Shown here: positions 55,139 through 64,000 of the stretch, piece by piece | Layout: each line of letters starts with the position of its first letter | How positions within the stretch are numbered: position 1 is the first letter of the stretch | Origin: Tillandsia leiboldiana | Taxonomy: Eukaryota > Streptophyta > Magnoliopsida > Poales > Bromeliaceae | DNA: 64,000 bases | Direction of reading: 5' to 3' | NCBI GenBank assembly: GCA_029204045.2 | Contig: JAQNDB010000097.1 | Span: forward strand, 79,834-143,833 | Program-made: the position numbers and the translations under genes | The notes under the pieces: generated by a model | Seen by the model: the letters and a program-made list of their open reading frames with translations, nothing else | What the model was told of the DNA's origin: nothing | Databases searched by the model: none

Positions 55139-57957
55139 AAAGCAACTCAAAAGGGGTCTCAAACTAGGGTAGGTACCCATCAACACCGTCTCCCGCTCCC
55201 AAGTCGCTACTCACTCCCCGTGATTACTCCTCAACAACTATAACAACAACCAGTACGGCATGGCCCGATTGCATAATTCTCTCATCACACGAGCCAGAAT
55301 TTGCAACGGGCGTCCCTCGTACTCCAAACATTCACAAAACTCAAATGGAGCGAGTCAATCACGGGCGAGGGATCCAAAACACATCACCTATGTGCTGAGA
55401 TGAGGAAAAACCTCAGGGACTCCAACAAAAGGCTGGGGGAAAAGGGGAGAAGAACAGCATAACACACACATCAACAACACACCATGGTGCCAACTCGATC
55501 AGTACAACCCAAAACACCCCCGCGCGATCATCCAAGAAGGGAAGAAGTTTCAACAAGCCGGGGTCATCACTCGGTCACTCTCAATTTTGACCATCCGAGT
55601 GGACTGCTCTACCTCAGACTACCATCAAAAGAAACCCCTAGGGACACAACCTCGAGCCTTGATCACTTCAACGGTTCCACACAGCGCCAGCTACGGAATC
55701 ATCAAACTCAACCCCAAATAACCCTCCTGCTCCGGGTATCCGCCACCGCAGTGGCCCTATCGAGGTGATACTGGATGCTTGTCAATAATCCAACTGTAAC
55801 TTCGTAGCCATTATGGGAGGCATCACTATATCTCACAAATCCATCTCCCTTCAATGGCGATGCTGAAATCAGCGCTGGTATCAGTCTCATCACCTATTCG
55901 TCGAGCTCTGCTGGCACTATCCGGTCCAAAAGCTCTTTACCTCAATAATAACTACCGGTCTCGGCCAATCTCGAATAGCATCCATTTTGGCCAGATTTCC
56001 ACCGCTGCCCCTTACGACTAGAATAAATAATCCAAGAAGATATGCTCTCAAAGCTAAAACTTGTACCACAACAACTTGGCATATAGCTTCTTCCTCACAG
56101 ACCTTGTCACACCACACAGGGAGGGGGTAAAATCAAACGATCCCGGGAGAATATCGCCAATAATCCATCGAAGTGCAGCCGGAATACACAATTCCTCAAA
56201 TCTTAAAGGCGACAGGGCATTAGTCAATCTATCAGGCCTCACGGTACACATAATGCCCCTACCATGTCCTGAACACCATATTGGCGAAATACTTAGCTGT
56301 ACGATTCCAAAAGATACATGCACCCTAGGTAGACAACTGCCGGAGTATAATTCCATCAAAAAGGTCCTAAATAAAATCCGAACTTGCCGGCAGTCACACC
56401 ACACAAGGACCCTCCCTGTCGTGTGTCCACGACGTGGCATCACCACCGTGTATCAACGGGGCGGCACTAGGTCGAACAGACCCTCGATCCATCAAATCCT
56501 GCGACTGCGCCATCAGCTCTCTCAGCTCTACAAGTGATATCCAATGAGGTGTTATCGGGGTTGGCGCGGTTCCCAGAACCACGTCAATTGTAATCTCAAT
56601 ATCCCTCATCGGCGGCATCATCATCAGCTCAGGTGGGATCACACCTTGGATCTCACGATAACAGGAATATCCTTGCGTCCCGGTGCCGCCGTAGGCACCT
56701 CTCGCATTGTCGCTGCAACCTGTGTGCTTTGACTGTCTCAATGAACAAGTCTCTAATGTCTGCCTTGCAGAAGATCATAACCTTCTCTCCGCAGTCATAC
56801 ACCATGTGACCCTGTGCCAACCAATCCCACGCACTGGGTCAAACACTAACCAGGTACAAATACCAATAAGTCTGCCGATACCACTCGAGGTTTCAACTGC
56901 ACTGGACATGATCCACAAGCCTCCTCCACATGCACCACACCAACAGGAACCTGTACCTTTAGTGCACGTGGTAACAAATCTGCCTCTAGTCCATGTAGGA
57001 ATGCAACATGCTCTAACTCCGACTGCTGTGATGAAATCATACCTGCGACGACCCGATCCACTGCCTTGGCGCCCTCCACCCAGGCAGCACAGTCTCATCC
57101 GCTCGATGTAGGTGGTCGTCGCTTAGTCTGCCTGAAAATCAAGACTATCCACAACAGGAGCACAATTCTCTGCCTCTGCCCACACTAAGGCGACGAATAT
57201 GGTCTATCGCAGACAACCAATCCACGCTTCCGCTGCGCTACTCTAATAAAGATGCCGATGCTGCCACCGGGGTCCACCCGACCCCTAACATCTCCGAAAC
57301 TCCATTATTGCAATCGTCATATGACAAAACACAATTAATTCTGCAATTCCTTATACAATTATCCTTACCAAGCTTACCCCTCAATCACCTATATTGTACC
57401 CCAAACATGCATGCTATCAATCACAAAGGGTAACCTTCCCTTGGGTAAGCTTTACATAATCCGTCCACAAGGATATCCACCATCTGGGAGAGAAAACGAA
57501 AATGTCTCTGCCGTTCGATTAGTCCTCCAACACCTAGCACCAAGCGCCTCTAGCGGCGGATCCCTATCCAAAGGAACTGCAACTCCACGCTCCACACACA
57601 ATGCCTACTTCCTCGAGGCATCCAAAATCCAAAATCTAAAACAGAGGGATCAATTAAGCTGAAAGGTATCCTAGCGCAATCCACTCCCAGTCACACACAT
57701 CCTATGCGCCTCGTCCCTCGAAACCTGGAGCGCGCAGTTCAACAACTGCATCAACTCTCTAGCACAGGGAGACTCTCAATTGATCACTTCATCACCACCA
57801 ACCACCATTCTGCCTCCAAAGGCTCCAACTCAATCCCATAAATCAGGGTGGTTCATCTGCCAAAACTGGCTCCATTGGTCAAAGACGTCCCACAGCTCAT
57901 CAACTGTTAGCAATCCACCCCGCCTCGGTGCCTCGGCACGGAGGGGGCTACTCGCTC
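55139..57957 (-). pseudogene. Element Z gag-pol remnant (protease, RT, RNase H, chromo pieces)
   Basis: In minus order: a protease piece at 56846-57079 (LEADLLPRALKVQVPVGVVHV, SADLLVFV); the RT start at 56394-56741 (PPMRDIEITIDVVLGTAP, LMDRGSVRPSAAP); the RT-RNase H connection near 55950 (MDAIRDWPRPV); RNase H start at 55708-55893 (GFVRYSDAS) with an AVADTRSRR-like end; and a chromo-like tail near 55190-55230. The RT palm and most of the integrase are absent or unrecognisable. The stretch 57100-57957 should be gag but shows no clear domain. Confidence 0.75.
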
Positions 57958-58679
57958 TGTGATGATCCAGACTCCCGCAGGAACTGTGCAACATTAAACA
58001 GTGACTGTGGGGAGCTTATTCGGTGAAACAGAGCTTGTAGAATCGAAATTGGACATTTAATATAGACTCTGCGTGAAAATCAGAGCAAATGGAATTTTCC
58101 GGGAGCTTTCGGCAAAATTTCGGATGAGAATTTGGCGAAATGGACAGCGTATTTGGACTCAGCGCGCGAAAACGGTCAAAATGGTATATTCACTTTATTT
58201 TTTCAGCACATGGGTACTGTTCATGCCGGAACAGTAACTACGGCGCCGGAATTACTGTTCCGGCGACCGGCGAGCGGTGGCGGGCGGCGGCGCACGGCGG
58301 TGGGCAGCGGCGCAGCGGCGGCACAGCGGCGGAGTGCGGAGGCGCGCAGCGCGGGCAGGCGCGGGCAGGCGCGGGTGCGCGGTCCACGGGCATGGCGTGC
58401 ACCGGGAGCACCGAAGATCTCTCCTCCCATGTGGCAGCTCCTGATTGGCTGGCCGGCTTCTAGAAGCACGTGGGAAGGTGACACGTGGCGCTCCCCTATT
58501 GGCTGACAGGATCCGGAAAACCGGAGCGCGGAGCAACCACGTGCACCACGTGGACACGTGGCGAATTCTGATTGGCCCTTGCACCGCTGTTTTCTGTTTT
58601 GTGGACACATGGCGCGTTTTGGTTGGCCCGTTTCGGTGTTTCCTGTTCGGATCCGACCCTGTGTGGAGCCCCAGCCCAT

Positions 58680-58687
58680 TATAAATA
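58680..58687 (+). promoter_or_regulatory. TATA box of LTR W
   Basis: TATAAATA about 50 bases before GGGCTGTAGAGAGAGAAAC. Several CACGTGG (G-box-like) copies lie 80-230 bases upstream. Confidence 0.55.
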
Positions 58688-59419
58688 GCATCCCCCTCAC
58701 CCCCTCTCATTCCACCTCGGGTTGCGGGCTGTAGAGAGAGAAACAGAGAAAGTGCCCTATACAAAAGTTGTTCCTCTCTCTCTCTTCTCTCTCTCCTCAA
58801 AATTCCAGAATTTTTGGAGTTACAGTTAGTAAGTTATCTGCGACGCGGCGCACTGCGACGGTTTTCTTTTTCGGTCCATTTCCCGTCGCAGTTCAGTCGA
58901 AATTTTCCTGTGGGCTAACCAGGAGGAATTTTTGGACGATTTTTGCGGCAGCGCGTTCTTGAGAGGTAAGGCTTCGATTTTCGTGTTGATCACTTCGCTC
59001 CATTTCGTACTTTTGGTACGTTTCCCGAGGCCTCTTTGACCCCCCTTTTTGCTGTGGAATTTCTGGACAGCGTCAACTTCTCCGATTTTTATCTTGGCGT
59101 AGGAGCATCAGATCGAGGCATTTAAAGAGTCGATTTTGATCTACTCTTCGCGTGGAACGCAACCGTAATTTTTCTGGATTTTCCTGAGCAGTTTATAGAG
59201 GTGAAAAACTCCTCTTTTAACGTGTTGTTTGAAAAACAGCAAATATTGTACTTTTTGGGACTTATATTGAACAGCTGTGCGCTGATTTGCAGGATTTGAG
59301 GACTGTAGACAACCAGGAGACTACCTGGGGTGTGGTTTGAGCTACTCGAGGTGGGCGGTTGTTGCTTACCTCATTTTTGACAAGCTCACTGGGATTACTA
59401 GAAATCCCCTAAAATTTAA

Positions 59420-59550
59420 TGAGATCCATTGGGACGAACTAATATGACAATTGATGAGAACCATTGGGACAAACTAATATGGCAATTGATGAGAACTATT
59501 GGGACGAACTAATTGATGAGAACCGCTGGGACGAACTCTCCTAAAATTTA
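59420..59550 (+). repeat. 35-bp tandem repeat in LTR W, about 4 copies
   Basis: Imperfect copies of GATGAGAACCATTGGGACGA followed by ACTAATATGACAATT. Confidence 0.8.
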
Positions 59551-60851
59551 ATATGACCCCACAGATTATATGATAACTTATATTGGGACACTGTGATTGG
59601 GATAAAAGCTATAATCTCGCATGCAAATAATTTTTCCAATAAATCAATCTTCTTTTAAAATAAATATTTAACACCTTTCTACAGCTTTTGAAAAGTACAA
59701 TTGCATGCTGGCTTGGACATCTAGTTAGCCCTATTTATTGCTACACTATCCTATTGAGATTTGAACATGTTTCATTGTTGTCCTTTGCATCCAGATGCTT
59801 GTTGCTCAAGTATGAGCAGGGTTTGGGGTAGTGCAGTCGAGATTGCATTAGATCGTGGATTTGTGGGGTATTGCGGTGACCGCAGACAGAAGGCGGTCGA
59901 CCAGATGTTTATCCTTGCATCAGATTGGGGTTGAGTCTGGTTTATTGTTTGCATCTGTTGGGATTTGGTTTTCTTTAGTGGATGGTTTTTCCCACTTTGA
60001 TCATAGTCATGATCCAGTCCTGCTATATTGTGATACTTGTGAGACATGTGCTACAGAGATACTTGTGATACTGATGACAGAGATACTTTACTCGTGTGGG
60101 TCGCTCCCCTCGAGTGCCACTCCAGAGGTAGGCTTTTCTTTTTGGACCCAGCCGTGTGTGCCGGTCTGATACTTATTTTGGGATGCGAGCCGTACGAGCC
60201 GATCCCGCGGTTTCGAGCCGTGTGTGCAGATTCCGCTGAGCAGGCAATACCAGTTTTACTGGTGGTACTAGATTGGGGTTATTTGGTCAGACACTGTTTC
60301 CTGATGCATTCATACAATCATTTCTTTCGGTATCACATTTAGAGGCATACTAGTGGTGGTTTCCCCTTTATTCAGCAGTTCTATTTACAGCTTTACCACT
60401 TATTCCTTTCTGGCCTCTAGTAGTCCTAGTGGGTGCGTCAGAGTTGAGGTTTTGCCCACTAGGGGAGGCTACTGGTTTATCTGGTAGTTCTCACCCCCAT
60501 TGTTATTTTCTGTTTCTTTCTCCTCCTTTATTTTTGCAGAGTCGTCTGCGGGAGCTGCTAGGCATTGGCAGCTGATCGAGGTAAGGGGATCGCTGAATAA
60601 ATAGATCTCCTGTGAGACTGAGAGCTGTTAGATAGATGCTGCACCCTTTTACTCAGACTGTGATATTCCTCTTTTATTTAGGTCTGGCTTTCGCCAGCTG
60701 GTTGTACTATTTTGGTGAGCTGGGAGATTATTGTACTTATTACAGCTTTATTTGTAGTTCCAGTCTGAGATACTATGTGGTTCTTCTACTTCAGCTCTGT
60801 ATTATGCTCTTTTATTGTTCATATTATATCGGAGCAGGTCACCAGCGCTTC

Positions 60852-60877
60852 GTGTACTCGGGAAATCCCGTGTGCAC
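60852..60877 (+). other. Terminal LTR stem-loop (LTR W)
   Basis: GTGTACTCGGGA opposite TCCCGTGTGCAC pairs except for one mismatch and one G-T pair, then CGGCGGATCTG as in LTR X. Confidence 0.65.
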
Positions 60878-60916
60878 GGCGGATCTGTTGGCGAGCCCGG
60901 GTTCCGGGGCGTGACA

Positions 60917-61070
60917 GCTCAATCGGTGCCACAGAAACCACTACCGCCGAGAATACTACAACCAGGTGGCCTCAGGAGAAAAGCACTGTCGGGCTGCCCA
61001 CTGCTCCGACAACTGTGTCACCCAGACCAGCTGCTCACTTTGCCGCTGATAAGCCTCGGACAGTTCTGCC
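60917..61070 (-). pseudogene. Short continuation of element Z interior
   Basis: About 150 bases between W and the C61 LTR. A possible gag fragment on the minus strand; no domain can be named. Confidence 0.35.
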
Positions 61071-61490
61071 TGTAGAGTTATTAATCCCAAAGGATCCACA
61101 AGGATCTAAATAGGTACTATCAAACAACTAGAGGGGGGGGTGAATAGGTGTAATACTTAAAAACTCAATCTCAGTGCAAAATAAAAAACAATGCGGAAAA
61201 TAAAAACAGCACACCGAGATTTACGTGGAAACTCCAATCCAGGAGAAAAACCACGGGACCAACACGCAATAACAATCCACTAAGAATAGAAGAATAACAA
61301 GGTGATTACCGACTCCACGGACTCAACCCCTCCTTCAGCTTCTTCGGACCTTGCGCTGACCGGTTGGATATCCGCGCAATAACAATCCCTAAGAAAAGAA
61401 GAATAACAAGGTGATTACCGTCTCCACGGATTTAACCCCTCCTTCATTTCTTGGACCTCACGCTCCACCGTTTTGCCCGTCCACTGCTCA

Positions 61491-61574
61491 CGTTCGAATC
61501 CACGAACGCACGCTTCGAATCCACGAAACGCCTTTAGCACACCGAATCCACGATGCCACGTCGAATCCACGACG
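61491..61574 (-). repeat. TGGATT-loop hairpin array (C61), 4 units
   Basis: Like C50, but one unit (the CTCG/CGAG hairpin) is missing and its neighbour is altered. Confidence 0.8.
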
Positions 61575-61825
61575 CAAACTCAGTCGATAAGAATATTGAC
61601 TTCGATGGTGATCCTCTGCTTAGATTCTCATTGAGGAACCGTAGAAGAAATCTCTAAGCAAAGATTAGATCAATTCGACAAAGATATGTTCTTGAAAGAA
61701 CCATCGAATTGACCTAAAAGAGGCTATGAAGAAGATCGATAAAAACCTAGCCTCTAGGGTTGCTCTCAAGTGTTTTATAAATTGATCGGCCGTAGCTCCC
61801 ACGTTTTTGAGAAACCCTAAGTGTC

Positions 61826-61833
61826 TATTTATA
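61826..61833 (-). promoter_or_regulatory. TATA box of LTR C61
   Basis: TATAAATA on the minus strand, between the palindrome array and the hairpin array. Confidence 0.55.
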
Positions 61834-61896
61834 GTTTAGAAACCTTTGGAAAGAGATAAGAATCAAAACTTACCTTATCTGGAAATTTTCAGGACG

Positions 61897-62122
61897 GCGA
61901 TCCGGATCGGATTTACTGCGATCCGGATCGTCGTAACGAGATTGACGATTCCAGAAAACCAAGGGTTTCGGGATCCGGATCGCATTGCCCGATCCGGATC
62001 GTTCATACAAATCAGAAAACTTAACATTCGGGATCCGGATCGGAAATTGCAAGGATCCGGATCGAAGTCTTGTATGAAGCAACAACCTTCGGGATCCGGA
62101 TCGTTGGCCCTGATCCGGATCC
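61897..62122 (-). repeat. U3 GATCCGGATC palindrome array (C61)
   Basis: Four pairs of GATCCGGATC-type palindromes, with the CCGAA-type extensions, in the same arrangement as in element A. Confidence 0.85.
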
Positions 62123-62448
62123 TGAACATGTCCGAACACCATTTTTGATTATTATGAAATTAAAAATTCTTCCAAGTGTTTCTATACTATAAGAAAGTAT
62201 TCGGATCACCAAAATTATTTAGTTAACCATACCTGATCCTTTGAATACTTTCTTCTTGAGATTGATGTAACTGATCCACAATTCTTCAACTTCAATCTTC
62301 AAGATTCAAGACAATGAGTGTCAACTTGAGCTCTTGTTGAATCTTCTCTAAGTCTTTGATTGCTGATTGACAATTTGATCCCTTTAAGACTCCGACTCAA
62401 CTCACTGACTTGACTCACGAAATATGCCAATACCAAAATGCCGTAACA

Positions 62449-64000
62449 ATCTCCCCCTTTGGCAATTTCGTGACAAAACCCAAAAATACATAAAAAACGC
62501 TCAAGTCACTTATCTTAAACCAAAAATCGAAATTCAATGTTATCACCAAAACATTGATTTCTTTGCGTGAAAGATCCAATAAATACAAAATTACATTGAA
62601 CCAAACAGTCCTAGAACATACTCTATGACTTAGGACTTGGAGTCTTAAAGTGATGTAATTCCTGCAAAACAAAACTCCAAACGAAATCAAACGTTAGTCG
62701 TTAGAAATTAGAATCCTGCATTTGATCCGTCTTCCTTTGGTTCTTTTGTTTTCGGCTCTTTCAATTTTTCTTTGTCTCCCCCTATCTTGAGCATCTCTAA
62801 CATGTTTTCCATGTTCTCCATGTTCTTGAGCATCTATGTTCTCCCCCTTTGTGATACGATCATCATTTTCCGTTCTCCCCCATTTTTTTCATTTTCGTTT
62901 GTACTCTCTTGATGATCTCATCTCCGATCATTTCTCTTCTCCCCCTTTTTGTCACAAATTGTCAAACAGTGAACATACTAGACAAAAGTAAATCACTAGC
63001 AATATTAGTTCATAGAGAAAGATCAATTTAAGCTCAGTTCTGGTATATAACAAAAATGCAGATTCCGTACCTGTACCAGAAAGCAAAAATCAAATAATTT
63101 CTTGAAACAAATCCAGATTTTAGAATCTTTTCAAATACCGATTTGTATTCCATCAAGAAATCAATTTAAGTGCTTTAAACAGTGAATTCACACAGATGTC
63201 ATTCAATCCAATTAATTTCACAAAATTAAAAAGATTTACTCCAAAATCATGAAAAATAAAGGTAAAACATTATAAACCGTTTTTCATGTTATATTCATCA
63301 AACACAAGTCATCAAAAATAATCTTGAGATCCAAAGTCTATCAAGATGTAACGGATTTACAAAGATGACATACGGAGATTTCCAAACGACATCAATCTTG
63401 AATTCTACCCTTTCAAATTGAGATAAGCACTAAAATACCTAAGGGTGGCTCTTTGAGCATCTTTCAACTATCCCACCTTATACCAACCAGGAGATTGTTC
63501 AAAATATAAGAGTTTTGCATATAAATCTCCAAATGCTTCAACTAAAGATTTTCTCATAAAATACTATCAAGCATCCATAACATGTGGTAGCTTCACACAC
63601 AAACCGGACGACCGGGGTGGCAGCTCTTTCCTACATGTGGTGGTAGTTTTCACACTCCTTTCGGATGTAACTCTTTCCACATCTTTTGCAAATCATTTCA
63701 ATACCCTTGAAAGAATGCAATCTCTTACGTGAAAGAATTAAATCCCAAATTTTAGTCTATCGGTTGGTCTCACGTTTATCACAAGTGAATTCACCACAAC
63801 TGAGATAGATTAGCATCTAAAGATCACACATGATTTCTAAAATTTGATGCTTATAAAATCAAAAACTCCTATAATGAAGTATCTTCAAGATAGGAATTAA
63901 GGAGTAAAGTTGATAATCCAAATAAAATTAATTTGGAGTGAAAAAGTGAAGCCCTTTTTATTCAATGCACTTGTTCAGTAAAACCCTTTTGTTCAAAAAG
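62449..64000 (-). other. 3' interior of element C61 (no ORF), continuing past the window
   Basis: PPT AAAGGGGGAGAT at 62449-62460 (minus), further CTCCCCCTTTTTGTCAC motifs near 62865-62960, then AT-rich non-coding DNA. The stretch about 63430-63680 matches the start of the element A leader (7574-7830), only 1 kb from the LTR, so the 484-codon ORF region of A is missing here. No coding sequence seen. Confidence 0.65.

Larger units (their letters stand above)
57958..60916 (+). mobile_element. Element W: solo Tekay-type LTR inside element Z
   Basis: Runs TGTGATGATCC...CCGGGGCGTGACA, 2,959 bp, opposite in orientation to Z. No PBS follows it and no PPT precedes it. The flanks share GCTC (57954-57957 and 60917-60920), a 4-bp match instead of a perfect 5-bp TSD. 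TATA box at 58680-58687 with a CT-rich start; CACGTGG-rich U3 (58460-58600); a roughly 35-bp tandem repeat (59420-59550); a terminal hairpin (60852-60877). Confidence 0.78.
61071..62448 (-). repeat. 3' LTR of element C61 (A-related, 1.38 kb)
   Basis: Minus strand TGTTACGGC... (62448) to ...AACTCTACA (61071). Contains a palindrome array (61897-62122), a TATA box (61826-61833, minus) and a short TGGATT hairpin array (61491-61574). An approximately 108-bp tandem duplication (61263-61370 and 61371-61450) is absent from C50. It carries the empty site of the solo LTR found in C50. Confidence 0.85.

Noticed and set aside
58766..58797. CT microsatellite as a notable feature
   Set aside because: Short CT-rich leader sequence, common just downstream of LTR TATA boxes.
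57958..60916. W as the 5' LTR of a complete + strand element
   Set aside because: No PBS follows 60916 and the sequence beyond is the interior of element Z or C61; a solo LTR explains it better.

Overview
This is nuclear DNA from a flowering plant with a repeat-rich genome. Nearly every base belongs to LTR retrotransposons nested in one another. I see no convincing host gene, tRNA, rRNA or CRISPR array. The plant assignment rests on Ty3/gypsy chromoviruses of the Tekay (Del) type with very long LTRs (about 2.8-4.5 kb), an initiator tRNA-Met primer-binding site (TGGTATCAGAG), the plant-type PPT context next to a conserved GTTTCG/CGAAAC hairpin, and LTR and PPT signatures of a SIRE/Angela-like copia derivative. 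The species cannot be named from this sequence.

Layout. (1) 1-6441, + strand: a Tekay-type element with an intact protease-RT-RNase H-integrase-chromo reading frame and its 3' LTR. Its 5' end lies outside the window. (2) 6442-12198, +: element A, a non-autonomous element with 1.28-kb LTRs and one 484-codon ORF; element 1 sits inside its 5' LTR. (3) 12199-21553, +: element 0, an older decayed Tekay element in which A sits. Its 3' LTR is split by a 4.5-kb solo LTR (14886-19408, target-site duplication GGTTT). (4) 21554-24830: LTR and decayed leader/gag of element Y (PBS at 23691). (5) About 24830-50392, +: element X. Its LTR is split by two complete minus-strand elements: B (25761-36687, TSD GCTCT) and D (38798-48540, TSD ACCGT). 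After D the LTR ends at 49012, followed by a PBS and a decayed gag. (6) 50393-53003, minus: the 3' part of an A-related element (C50) carrying a solo A-type LTR (50832-52194, TSD CGATG). (7) 53005-61070, minus: a decayed Tekay element (Z), interrupted by a + strand solo LTR (W, 57958-60916). (8) 61071-64000, minus: LTR and internal part of another A-related element (C61).

How the parts work together. Only element 1 keeps an uninterrupted pol. B and D have broken or deleted pol but nearly identical LTRs and exact TSDs, so they were probably moved by enzymes from an intact relative. A and C are also non-autonomous; their single visible protein has no polymerase or integrase.

The most unusual signal is structural. 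The transcribed part of A/C-type LTRs carries 5-8 mini-hairpins that share the loop TGGATT while their stems differ and remain complementary. Upstream of the TATA box the same LTRs carry paired GATCCGGATC palindromes. Tekay-type LTRs show three further stem-loops that co-vary or are conserved between families: a terminal CATATACA/TGTATATG hairpin, a minisatellite hairpin with a GTTGG-like loop, and a hairpin adjoining the pol stop codon and PPT.
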